Source: Candidatus Levyibacteriota bacterium (GTDB lineage: Bacteria; Patescibacteria; Microgenomatia; Levybacterales; UBA12049). Taken from it: DNA of 64,000 nucleotides. The translations under genes were made by a program, and so were the position numbers. The stretch spans positions 88,761-152,760 of the forward strand of contig JACPLG010000003.1 of NCBI GenBank assembly GCA_016186625.1. The letters run 5' to 3'. The notes under the pieces are model-generated. The model ran no database searches, had not been told where the DNA came from, and saw nothing but the letters and a program-made list of their open reading frames with translations. Of this stretch, positions 8,554-15,358 are shown one piece after another. How positions within the stretch are numbered: position 1 is the first letter of the stretch; each line of letters starts with the position of its first letter.

Positions 8554-8572
8554 GCTGTAATTTAATTAAGTC

Positions 8573-8827
8573 TTAGACCAAATAAACTGCGTCTCCGTCT
8601 CGCGCTTTCCCTTCAAGCTTTATTCCTACTTCCTGGCCTGCCTTGCCCTCTTCTATATCTTTATGCTCAAACTGCATTTGCCCGACTTGTTGCTCAAAAT
8701 CAGTCGTGTTTCCTTGAAATTTAAGCTTGTCTCCTAATTTTATATCGCTGTCAAGCTTTACTATGCCTACGCCAATCTTATCGTAGAAATGAGTTATAAC
8801 GCCAACTTTTTTGCCTTCATCTGCCAT
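8573..8827 (-). CDS. translation elongation factor EF-Tu domain II-like mini protein
   Basis: An 84-residue protein made of a single beta-barrel like domain II of translational GTPases: VGVITHFYDKIGVGIVKL, IKLGDKLKFQG, and EEGKAGQEVGIKLEGKARDGDAVYLV. Such stand-alone domains are common in this group of bacteria and in archaea; the role is unknown. There is no G-domain. A clear ribosome-binding site (AAGGGGGTGAG on the minus strand) precedes the ATG, and the upstream leader contains several hairpins. Confidence 0.8.
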   Translation of the reverse strand: MADEGKKVGVITHFYDKIGVGIVKLDSDIKLGDKLKFQGNTTDFEQQVGQMQFEHKDIEEGKAGQEVGIKLEGKARDGDAVYLV

Positions 8828-9056
8828 ACGCTCACCCCCTTCTAGATCTCTTTCCCGATAAAATCGGGGCCAGAGTCTTGAATCCGCCGCTTGAGCGCTG
8901 TCGCCTGAGGCGACTAAACTTAGGCGGACTTCTCCCTAAGCGAATCGTCTCTCTTTTATCTCTAAAAGTCAAATAGGAGTAGTTAATGCCTGATTTTTAT
9001 GGTAAAATCTTTAATCACGATCCGCCACTGTCAAACGTGGCTGGAACGTCTGACGT
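8828..9056 (-). promoter_or_regulatory. hairpin-rich leader upstream of the EF-Tu-domain-like gene
   Basis: No gene is seen. On the minus strand the leader contains a ribosome-binding site and two tight hairpins, CCCGAT-AAA-ATCGGG near 8859 and GTCGCC-TGA-GGCGAC near 8908. The other end (8990-9056), reading +, has a TAAAAT box that could drive the tRNA remnant. Whether the hairpins regulate or are simply mobile palindromes cannot be told. Confidence 0.4.
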
Positions 9057-9125
9057 TCCGCGATAGCTCAATGGTAGAGTCGCGTAGAACGCGATCTCAG
9101 GATCTCGTAGAACGTGATTAACGAC
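9057..9125 (+). pseudogene. tRNA-Asn-like 5' half, broken by small hairpins
   Basis: Starts with an acceptor-like TCCGCGA, then TA and a D-arm GCTCAATGGTAGAGT as in the intact tRNA-Asn at 9382. Where the anticodon arm should be there are two hairpins with TAGAA loops (TCGCG-TAGAA-CGCGA at 9080-9094, and an imperfect one at 9101-9119), then ATTAACGA, which resembles the Asn anticodon 3' side. There is no T-arm before the GIY-YIG gene begins. A matching 3' acceptor TCGCGGA occurs at 9535. It should not be functional as it stands. Confidence 0.55.
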
Positions 9126-9371
9126 ATGAACTTTTTTGTTTATGTTATTGAAAATGAAAATGGTCAATGGTATATTGGCCAAACAAATAACTGGCAGTTG
9201 CGGGTTAAGAAACATAACAGTCAAAAAGTAAAATCGACTAAAAATAGAGGTGTCTGGAATATAATTTATAAATTAGGGTTTAAAACAAGATCAGAAGCAA
9301 TGAGACATGAAGAATATTTAAAATCAGGTGCTGGAAGAAAATATTTGAAAGAGCTATTGGATAGAAAATAG
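9126..9371 (+). CDS. GIY-YIG endonuclease-domain protein
   Basis: A small protein that is essentially one GIY-YIG domain: FVYVIENENGQWYIGQTN, then R in LRVKKHN, and the C-terminal glutamate helix RHEEYLKSGAGRKYLKELL. I start it at the ATG at 9126 because the domain begins there. The family includes UvrC N-termini, homing endonucleases and the stand-alone URI type, which this resembles; a specific target is unknown. It lies between a broken tRNA and an intact tRNA-Asn, and a second member follows at 9668. Confidence 0.8.
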   Translation: MNFFVYVIENENGQWYIGQTNNWQLRVKKHNSQKVKSTKNRGVWNIIYKLGFKTRSEAMRHEEYLKSGAGRKYLKELLDRK

Positions 9372-9381
9372 CTAGGAAGGC

Positions 9382-9453
9382 TCCGTGGTAGCTCAATGGT
9401 AGAGCAGATCGCTGTTAACGATAAGGTTCCTGGTTCGAGTCCAGGCCGCGGAG
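9382..9453 (+). tRNA. tRNA-Asn (anticodon GTT)
   Basis: A full cloverleaf can be drawn: acceptor TCCGTGG with CCGCGGA, D-stem GCTC/GAGC, anticodon loop CTGTTAA giving GTT, variable loop AGGTT, T-stem CCTGG/CCAGG around TTCGAGT, and discriminator G at 9453 followed by CC. The outermost anticodon-stem pair is a G-A mismatch. The 3' CCA is not fully encoded (CCT). It is the only intact tRNA I found in the window. Confidence 0.9.
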
Positions 9454-9480
9454 CCTTCCTAAAAGTAGAGTGGCGCACAG

Positions 9481-9543
9481 GATAAAGATAAGGTTAGAGG
9501 CTGGAAGTGACGTTCTACGTCATTCGAGTCCTAGTCGCGGAGC
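9481..9543 (+). pseudogene. tRNA-Asn-like 3' half, broken by a hairpin
   Basis: Reads GATAAGGTT as after the Asn anticodon, then TTCGAGTCC and TCGCGGAGCC as T-loop and acceptor end. The 5' side of the T-stem is replaced by a hairpin TGACG-TTCTA-CGTCA (about 9507-9523), so the T-arm cannot fold. Its acceptor end pairs perfectly with TCCGCGA at the 5' half at 9057, about 480 bases upstream. Confidence 0.5.
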
Positions 9544-9648
9544 CAGGCACAAGTCTGCGCCTGGCTACGCCAAAGACAGATGTAGAATTGCATCTGTCAG
9601 TAGTCAGAAACAGACTTTGACTGAGGCAGGTACAGTCCTGTACCTGCC
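9541..9648. repeat. cluster of three short hairpins
   Basis: Three back-to-back palindromes: 9541-9566 (AGCCAGGC...GCCTGGCT, one mismatch), 9576-9597 (ACAGATG-TAGAATTG-CATCTGT, perfect 7-bp stem) and 9625-9648 (perfect 10-bp stem around GTCC). They fill the space between the tRNA remnant and the second GIY-YIG gene. One shares the TAGAA loop seen at 9080, 9101, 9507 and 9927. Confidence 0.75.
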
Positions 9649-9667
9649 CAGAAACACTACCCAAATT

Positions 9668-9937
9668 ATGAAATTCTTCTACGTCTACGTCCTTTACAAT
9701 AAAAATAGAAATTTCATTTACATTGGGTATTCAGAGGACTTAAAATCTCGAGTTCCCTCTCATAATAAAGGTGAAAATAAATCAACAAAACCTTATACTC
9801 CTCTTGAATTAATATTCTATGAAGCATACAGAAATAAAAAGGATGCGAAAAGAAGAGAGTTATATTTAAAATCCAATCGCGGGAGAACTACTCTTATGAC
9901 CATGCTAAAGGAGTACTTTAGCATGAGTCAGGTATAG
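9668..9937 (+). CDS. GIY-YIG endonuclease-domain protein, second copy
   Basis: An 89-residue stand-alone GIY-YIG domain: FYVYVLYNKNRNFIYIGYSE, the arginine in LKSRVPSHN, and RRELYLKSNRGR at the C-terminal helix. I start it at the ATG at 9668 because the open frame before it is tRNA remnant and hairpins. The end looks rebuilt: TMLKEYF occurs in frame within a 10-bp-stem hairpin (9901-9925), and a second TMLKEYF followed by VKNNK is found just after the stop (9951-9987), which is probably the original C-terminus. Function as for its neighbour at 9126. Confidence 0.78.
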   Translation: MKFFYVYVLYNKNRNFIYIGYSEDLKSRVPSHNKGENKSTKPYTPLELIFYEAYRNKKDAKRRELYLKSNRGRTTLMTMLKEYFSMSQV

Positions 9938-9950
9938 AATTGTATCTGAC
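9901..9950. repeat. two hairpins overlapping the end of the GIY-YIG gene
   Basis: CATGCTAAAG-GAGTA-CTTTAGCATG at 9901-9925 is a perfect 10-bp stem. GTCAGGTA-TAGAATTG-TATCTGAC at 9927-9950 has one G-T pair. The second has the same TAGAATTG loop as the hairpin at 9576. They replace the natural C-terminus of the gene. Confidence 0.75.
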
Positions 9951-10002
9951 AATGTTGAAAGAATATTTTGTCAAAAACAATAAGTAAACTGAGCAAAGCT
10001 AC

Positions 10003-10200
10003 ATGGGAACAATTGAGAGGGGCGAGCGCAACCCAACCCTTATGAAGGTTTACAACATCGCAAAAGCCCTCAATAGCTTATCAACCGTAGCCCCGCCTGC
10101 CGAAGCTATGCTTTGCATTGCGGGCAGGGAAAATCGTCAGTTCGACAAGCTCACTGCTATAGCCCACGGGGGAGCAAAAGTTCTTGACAACCTTCCTTAG
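10003..10200 (+). pseudogene. XRE-type helix-turn-helix protein, fragment
   Basis: The start reads MGTIERGERNPTLMKVYNIAKALN, the second half of a Cro/C1-type helix-turn-helix domain (usual form: xYIGxIERGERNPTLxxLxKIA). The recognition helix and all upstream parts are missing, with a stop at 9985 in frame. The rest is encoded by repeat DNA: a GC palindrome at 10092-10129 and the common TTCGACAAGCTCA repeat at 10141. I treat it as a remnant, not a working regulator. Confidence 0.65.
10092..10129. repeat. GC-rich palindromic repeat (CCTGCC...GGCAGG)
   Basis: CCCGCCTGCC ... GCGGGCAGGG with an inner AAGC/GCTT stem. It is related to the inserts at 3982 and about 50100-50130. It lies within the broken helix-turn-helix gene. 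Confidence 0.65.
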
Positions 10201-10255
10201 TAGTGATAATATGCCCCATAGTTCTTTTCTGCCCGATTCCTGCCCCTAAATTATC

Positions 10256-10489
10256 ATGTTAGTTTGGCTTTTGGCTTTTTTAATTTTTGCTTTTGGTATT
10301 GCTGCCCCGACTTTTGCCGCCTCCTATAATTCTGCCGGTGGTTTGGTTATTAATAAAGCAGCAATCAAAGCGGTTGACAATTCCCCGGTTTTAACTTCTT
10401 GTGAAGAAGACAAGCGCTGTGACGAGCCCGAAGGTCCGGGTAAGTCCCAAGATGCCGGCCCGCCCGGCGGCGGCCCCGGCCCACATTGA
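10256..10489 (+). CDS. small secreted protein of unknown function
   Basis: A 77-residue product with a clear signal peptide (LVWLLAFLIFAFGIAAPTFA) and a likely cut after TFA. The mature part has two cysteines in SCEEDKRCDEPEG and ends in a Gly/Pro-rich tail GPPGGGPGPH. No family is recognised. After its TGA stop the same frame stays open to about 10613 and even covers the next ribosome-binding site, so the gene may once have been longer. It leads the surface operon at 10608-14975. Confidence 0.55.
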   Translation: MLVWLLAFLIFAFGIAAPTFAASYNSAGGLVINKAAIKAVDNSPVLTSCEEDKRCDEPEGPGKSQDAGPPGGGPGPH

Positions 10490-10607
10490 AGTATTGACCC
10501 AGGATGGCTTGACAAACCTGATTTTATGGAGGATAATCCACGCAAACACTTTGGGAAAGCCCACCTTCGCATGAAGCTATGGTGGGTAAAGGAGGTGAAG
10601 AAAGAAA

Positions 10608-11150
10608 ATGATTAATAAAAAAATTTGGGCAGCAATAGGTGGCGCAGCACTTTTGGCAGCTGTTGCATTACCGGCACTGGCAGCAACCGACCAGGGCGTT
10701 ACTGCGACGGTCACTCCTCAGAATATTTCTATTATCGTTTCGCCTACGTCTGTTGACTATGGCACAGTCGCAGTCCCTTCAGTGGACCTCGTTCCTACGG
10801 GTGATACGATTATCGGTGCCACCAATGATGGAAACATTACAGAAACCTTTAACATTAAAGGTGCCAATGCTACTGGTACAACTAAAACATGGACTATCGT
10901 CGATGGAGCGCCAGGTGGAGCGGAGACATTTAATTACAACCACAAATACGCTGATTGTGGTGTTGGTGACTCAACTTGTACAACCCAAGATGCAGTTAAC
11001 AACATGACCACCGGTTACGAAACCCTTGAAGCTGGTGTAGCAGCAGGATCTAGTGATTACTTTAGGTTGAGACTTAGCACACCGACTGAGACTGGCGGTG
11101 ATACTAGCGAACACTCAACCACGGTTACTGTTCAGGCAGTGGCAACCTAA
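10608..11150 (+). CDS. secreted surface protein with C-terminal beta module
   Basis: A signal peptide (IWAAIGGAALLAAVALPALAA) is followed by a Thr/Val/Ser-rich beta-sandwich-like region with ATVTPQNISIIVSP and SVDYGTVAVPS. The last 40 residues (ETLEAGVAAGSSDYFRLRL...TPTETGG...EHSTTVTVQA) clearly match the end of the subtilase encoded next (DNNVAQGATRDLYLRLTMPT...NNEHAGTVTIVA). It is therefore probably built from the same surface module. Two cysteines (ADCGVGDSTC) may form a disulfide. A strong ribosome-binding site AAGGAGGTGA precedes it. The function is probably structural or adhesive; no enzyme motif is present. Confidence 0.7.
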   Translation: MINKKIWAAIGGAALLAAVALPALAATDQGVTATVTPQNISIIVSPTSVDYGTVAVPSVDLVPTGDTIIGATNDGNITETFNIKGANATGTTKTWTIVDGAPGGAETFNYNHKYADCGVGDSTCTTQDAVNNMTTGYETLEAGVAAGSSDYFRLRLSTPTETGGDTSEHSTTVTVQAVAT

Positions 11151-11261
11151 AGCGGTTGCGGGACGTACCATTCGGTACATCCTTAAAAGTTGCGGATTTG
11201 GGGAGGAAAAATCTAGGACGTCAGGCGTTCTTGTGATATAATTGCCGCGCTCAGGAGATTT

Positions 11262-13439
11262 ATGCGACCGCTTTTTGCTGTTCAGTTAACAATTTTCTTT
11301 CTTTTTATCGCCTTTTTTGTTCTTGCCCTGAGCATGTCGAATGGGTTTGCCCAGGAAAAGAGAGAGCCCCAAGTAACTGTCACTTCTGAATTTTTTCAAG
11401 CTCCTCAAAAATTTGATAAAGTTGACCGCAATGCCAACAAGATTCTAGAAGACTTAGAAGAGTTGATCGGTCCCGCAACGCCCCAAGATCGTTTTGATGT
11501 TATTGTTATGGCAGAAAAATCAATTGATGAAATTTTGGGGAACCTAAAATCTCGCCATGGAGAATTTTCCGAAACTTTTACCTACCCTTCCATTAACGGT
11601 TTTGCCGCCAATTTAACCAAAGGCCAAATTATCGCATTTTCCCAAGATCTCGATATTAAACAAGTTGAATTTGACGCGCCCGTCTACCCGCATCTTGATA
11701 CTTCTCAACAATGGTTCGGCACTACCAAAGCCCGCAGTGATTTTGGCGTTGACGGAGATAAAGCCAACAATGGTGCAAAAACCTATTCCAAAGACGATAT
11801 TGTGGTTGCCGTTTTGGACACCGGCATTGATCCCAACCATGTAGATTTGGGGCCGGGCAAGATAATCGGCTGGAAAGACATCAATAACAATCAGGCCGGG
11901 CCGTATGATGAAACAGGCGCCTGCGGCGGTCACGGAACCCATGTTTCCTCAATGGCCACGGGTGAAGGTGACGGAAACGCCAATCTTAAGGGAGTAGCTC
12001 CGGCTGCTGCTCTGGTTGGCATAAAAGTTTTAAGCGAGCGGTTTGTCCAGGGTGCGATTCGCTGTACTGCTAGCCTTTCCGAGGTTGTAGCCGGAGTCCA
12101 GTGGATGATTGATAATAAAGCCACTTATGGAATTGAGGTTGGCAATATGAGCTTGGGGGCAGCCGGTTGTTCCGACGGCACGGATTCGCTTTCAACAATT
12201 GTCAACACTGCGGTGGACAACGGCATTGTGATGACTGTTTCTGCCGGCAATGAAGGACCCAAACCTTGTTCTATTGGTTCACCGGCGGCGGCCGAAAAAG
12301 CTATCACCGTTGGCGCCATGGCCGATGTTACTCCGGGAGCTTCCTTTGCCAATGCCTGCGGCGACAATGACCTGCCCAATGCCGGCTTTTATCTGGCTTG
12401 TTTTTCATCAAGAGGGTTAACCGCAGATGGCAGAATCAAACCCGACATCGCCTCACCCGGTGTTTTTATTCGGGCAGCCAAAGCCGGAACAACCAGCGAT
12501 TATATTGTTTATTCCGGCACCAGCATGTCCTCCCCGTTTACGGCCGGAGTTGCCGCTTTGATGCTTGATGCCAACTCCGCACAAACCCCGGCTCAAATAA
12601 AACAGAAAATCGGCGACACTGCCCTGGATTGGGGACCGGCCGGCAAGGATGTCGATTACGGCTCCGGCCGTCTTCAGGGGTATGAAGCCGTTAAATCAGC
12701 CGGTTCATTTTCCGGCACCGGCCCCAGCGTTCCTGCCCACTTTTTTAACCAAGGGACTATAACCGCTTCCGACCCCCAGGACATTTGGAGCATCAATGTT
12801 ACCGACGCTTCGCTTCCTTTAGCCATTACCATGATCATGCCGGATTGGTCAGGTGCCAGAAATCCGGATTTTGATATGCAGCTGCGCGATCCGGACGGTA
12901 ACTTAATTGCCACCTCGCTTAGTGCCACAAGACAGGAAACAATCGGAGTCCAGCCGGCAAAAACAGGTACCTATCAGTTAAGAGTTTATAGATACGCTGG
13001 ATCAGGGTCTTATTTTTTCGATGTCTCCTTTGGCGAGGCGGCGGTGGCCATCTCTCTGACAACCGACGGAACGACTCCCTTTGGCATTTTGCCCCTTGGT
13101 GCAACCCGCGATACCACGCCAACCGGCACCAATGATGTGCAGACAGTCCAAGTTGATACAGGCCCGGCTAATCTTTCTGTCCGCTCAACTGCTTTTTCAG
13201 ATGGAGCCGATATTTGGACGCTTGGGGCTACAAATGGATCAAATCAGGTAAAATGGGAGTTTTCCAAAGACGCAGCTGCCTGGAACACTTTTTCTTCTGC
13301 CGACACTCTATTCACTCTTGATAACAATGTTGCACAAGGCGCTACTCGTGACCTATACTTAAGATTAACCATGCCAACATCAACAGCATCTAATAATGAA
13401 CACGCGGGAACTGTTACAATAGTTGCAAGTTCACCCTAA
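11262..13439 (+). CDS. secreted subtilisin-like serine protease with PPC and surface module
   Basis: S8 family protease. A signal peptide (residues 1-30) and propeptide precede the catalytic domain with Asp in VAVLDTGID (near 185), His in GHGTHVSSMATG (near 224) and Ser in SGTSMSSPFTAGVAALM (near 420). A pre-peptidase C-terminal-like beta domain (about 495-590, PDFDMQLRDPDGNLIATS) and the operon's shared C-terminal module (about 600-725) follow. The signal peptide contains the repeat CCCTGAGCATGTCGAATGGG (11326-11345) read as ALSMSNG. The gene is clearly richer in G+C than the genome background, which hints at transfer. Ribosome-binding site CAGGAG. Confidence 0.92.
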   Translation: MRPLFAVQLTIFFLFIAFFVLALSMSNGFAQEKREPQVTVTSEFFQAPQKFDKVDRNANKILEDLEELIGPATPQDRFDVIVMAEKSIDEILGNLKSRHGEFSETFTYPSINGFAANLTKGQIIAFSQDLDIKQVEFDAPVYPHLDTSQQWFGTTKARSDFGVDGDKANNGAKTYSKDDIVVAVLDTGIDPNHVDLGPGKIIGWKDINNNQAGPYDETGACGGHGTHVSSMATGEGDGNANLKGVAPAAALVGIKVLSERFVQGAIRCTASLSEVVAGVQWMIDNKATYGIEVGNMSLGAAGCSDGTDSLSTIVNTAVDNGIVMTVSAGNEGPKPCSIGSPAAAEKAITVGAMADVTPGASFANACGDNDLPNAGFYLACFSSRGLTADGRIKPDIASPGVFIRAAKAGTTSDYIVYSGTSMSSPFTAGVAALMLDANSAQTPAQIKQKIGDTALDWGPAGKDVDYGSGRLQGYEAVKSAGSFSGTGPSVPAHFFNQGTITASDPQDIWSINVTDASLPLAITMIMPDWSGARNPDFDMQLRDPDGNLIATSLSATRQETIGVQPAKTGTYQLRVYRYAGSGSYFFDVSFGEAAVAISLTTDGTTPFGILPLGATRDTTPTGTNDVQTVQVDTGPANLSVRSTAFSDGADIWTLGATNGSNQVKWEFSKDAAAWNTFSSADTLFTLDNNVAQGATRDLYLRLTMPTSTASNNEHAGTVTIVASSP

Positions 13440-13508
13440 ACCCATCGTGGTTTGGGGCTGCGCCGTAACCGTTAATAGCGCGGATTTTGCGGTTGCAGGG
13501 AGGTGATA

Positions 13509-14150
13509 ATGATGAGCAAAAAACTTTTGTCTATATTACTAATAATTTCAGCGGTTTTTGCGTTTACTTTTGCGAATTCCGCGGTTGCCAAGATTGGTGT
13601 GGGAGTCGGTTTGGGAAAAGTTCAAATTGATGAGAAGCTTTCTCCCGGCGGAATTTATAAATTGCCTACTCTTCCTGTTCTAAACACAGGCGATGAGGAT
13701 GGAGATTACGAAGTTGAAGTTACTTATCTTTCCGACCAGCCGGAATTTCAGCCACCGGGTGAGTGGTTTACCTTCACTCCCCAAAGTTTTTCCCTTGATG
13801 CCGGCGGTTCACAATTGGTTGAGGTATCATTAACTCTTCCGGTTGATGCCAGACCCGGCAATTATTTTGCTTTTTTGGAAGCCCATCCCAAGGCCAAGGG
13901 TGAAGGGGTGACTATTGGCATTGCCGCTGCCACCAAGCTTAATTTTACAGTTAAGCCTGCCGGTGTATTGGGCGCTGCTATTGAGAGGCTGAGAAGCCTT
14001 CTTGAAAACAACGCTCCTTTCTCTTATATTATTATTGCCGTTGTTGGTGGTGTTTTAGTTCTAAGTTTATTGGTAGTAGTCGGCAGGAAATATTTAGCGG
14101 TGCAAATTCGCTTCAAAGGTAAGTCCGCTAAAAATAAGGAGGGAGGCTAA
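13509..14150 (+). CDS. membrane-anchored surface protein, DUF916/WxL-associated-like
   Basis: Signal peptide (LLSILLIISAVFAFTFANSAVA), an extracellular beta-sandwich of about 150 residues, and one C-terminal membrane helix (SYIIIAVVGGVLVLSLLVVVG) with a basic tail. The repeated beta pattern (GIYKLPTLPVLNTGDEDGDY, PQSFSLDAGGSQLVEVSLTLP, RPGNYFAFLEA) is what DUF916-type peptidoglycan-binding partners of WxL proteins look like, but the match is by eye only. Preceded by GGGAGGTGATA; starts at 13509 or 13512. Likely a membrane partner of the secreted proteins of this operon. Confidence 0.7.
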   Translation: MMSKKLLSILLIISAVFAFTFANSAVAKIGVGVGLGKVQIDEKLSPGGIYKLPTLPVLNTGDEDGDYEVEVTYLSDQPEFQPPGEWFTFTPQSFSLDAGGSQLVEVSLTLPVDARPGNYFAFLEAHPKAKGEGVTIGIAAATKLNFTVKPAGVLGAAIERLRSLLENNAPFSYIIIAVVGGVLVLSLLVVVGRKYLAVQIRFKGKSAKNKEGG

Positions 14151-14152
14151 AG

Positions 14153-14614
14153 TTGAGAACATTGGGAATCATCGCTAGTGGTTTTTTACTGCTAGCGACC
14201 GCTTTGGGGCCGGTTCATGCCCAGGGCGGTACTGTTTCCGCTACTGTCAGGCCTAACCCGCTGACTGTTTCTGTTTCCGCTCCCGACCCTGTCACTGTTG
14301 GCCAGTGGTTTTATATCAAAGCCGAAGTAACCAATTTAGGTAATCAGGCCATCACCAACACCGTGGTCACCATCAATACACCAGCTGGGATAATCGTCCG
14401 GGGACAGAAAAAAATTAAGATTGGCGATCTTACCGGCAGCCAGACTCAAACAGTTACTTGGCTCGCCAAAGCCAATAGCTCCGGTACTTTTATCATTCAG
14501 GTTGAAGCAACGGGTGATTTGGCCGGTGAACAAATCTCTTCATCCGATTCTCTCAGCATCTCCGCCGTCAGTTCTCTTGCCGCTTTCCTGTTCCGGCTAA
14601 TCTTTAATGTCTAA
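14153..14614 (+). CDS. secreted CARDB/DUF11-like beta-sandwich protein
   Basis: TTG start, with the ribosome-binding site GGAGGG located inside the end of the previous gene. A signal peptide (IIASGFLLLATALGPVHA) is followed by one Ig-like domain (about 25-130) of the CARDB/DUF11 type: VTVGQWFYIKAEVTNLGNQAITNTVV, IVRGQKKIKIGDLTGSQTQTVTW. The end (SSLAAFLFRLIFNV) is short and hydrophobic and may lie on the membrane. Coupled to its neighbours on both sides. The role is probably protein-protein contact at the cell surface. Confidence 0.65.
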   Translation: MRTLGIIASGFLLLATALGPVHAQGGTVSATVRPNPLTVSVSAPDPVTVGQWFYIKAEVTNLGNQAITNTVVTINTPAGIIVRGQKKIKIGDLTGSQTQTVTWLAKANSSGTFIIQVEATGDLAGEQISSSDSLSISAVSSLAAFLFRLIFNV

Positions 14615-14975
14615 AGTGTTCATGAAGAAGGTTTTCATCACCGTCCTTGTAGCTATCGTGATTGCTTTTGGCGCCAGTCTCATCTTATTAAACCGTCAAC
14701 CGCCAAAAGACGAATCCTACGCCCATGCTCCCGATTATTCTTGGGTTACCGGACAACTTCAATATCAGGACATTGAGGGTGGTTTCTGGATAATACGTTT
14801 TGGCAGCAGGGATGCTCCCTACAATGGCCAATTCGTTTTAGGAAAAGACTCGCGTTTGCAAAATTTTAAAAATGGCGATTTGGTAAAAATTACAGGCAAA
14901 ATATCGCAGGACCAAATTAGCATTTATCAAGCCGGTACCATTTACACCCTTCAGTCTATCGAATTTCTCAAATAA
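14607..14975 (+). CDS. small membrane-anchored extracytoplasmic protein
   Basis: One N-terminal membrane helix (VFITVLVAIVIAFGASLILL) and an outer domain of about 85 residues with alternating beta strands (YSWVTGQLQYQDIEGGFWIIRFG, GDLVKITGKISQDQISIYQAG), which looks like an OB-fold. No family is assigned. It overlaps the preceding gene by 8 bases and closes the surface operon. Confidence 0.55.
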   Translation: MSKVFMKKVFITVLVAIVIAFGASLILLNRQPPKDESYAHAPDYSWVTGQLQYQDIEGGFWIIRFGSRDAPYNGQFVLGKDSRLQNFKNGDLVKITGKISQDQISIYQAGTIYTLQSIEFLK

Positions 14976-15029
14976 ATCCCCTTATCCCACACCAGTATGT
15001 GCAGACACATAGGGATTCGGTGGCGATAA

Positions 15030-15326
15030 TTAACATTTTACCTTCCCACATTCCATGTGGGAATACATTTTTCGAAGCTCTTTTTTTGCTTTTTCTAAAA
15101 TTTTCTTTCTTTCGGGCGCTAAATTTTTACCGGCGCGGTTAATATAAAAATTAAGCATACTCATGGCGGATTGAAAAGGAGAGGCTTTCCGTCTGGTACT
15201 GACATCTGCTGAACGCTTAAGGCTCAAAGCAATTTTTTTGGGATCATCCCAGGTAAAAACCCCCTCCTCTAAATCCAGTGCGATACTATGTTTGGTAACC
15301 TCTCCTGACCATTTCTTTTTACTCAT
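15030..15326 (-). CDS. DUF3175 domain protein
   Basis: A 98-residue protein covering the whole DUF3175 family: KWSGEVTKHSIALDLEEGVF, DPKKIALSLKRSAD and SAMSMLNFYINRAGKNL. The function is unknown. The last residues (SHMECGKVKC) are encoded by the palindrome TTCCCAC-ATTCCAT-GTGGGAA (15043-15063), so a repeat seems to have replaced or extended the original C-terminus. Confidence 0.82.
   Translation of the reverse strand: MSKKKWSGEVTKHSIALDLEEGVFTWDDPKKIALSLKRSADVSTRRKASPFQSAMSMLNFYINRAGKNLAPERKKILEKAKKELRKMYSHMECGKVKC
15043..15063. repeat. palindrome TTCCCAC-N7-GTGGGAA
   Basis: A 7-bp perfect stem. The same palindrome with near-identical loop occurs inside both copies of the 106-bp repeat (16101-16121, 22608-22628) and at 62386-62406. 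Confidence 0.85.
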
Positions 15327-15358
15327 ATAAGATTTACAGTTTTATCTTTGGTAAATTT

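Noticed and set aside
9057..9543. A functional tRNA gene interrupted by a group I intron
   Set aside because: The anticodon arm and T-stem are destroyed by hairpins, and an entire second tRNA lies between the halves; I see no group I core elements.
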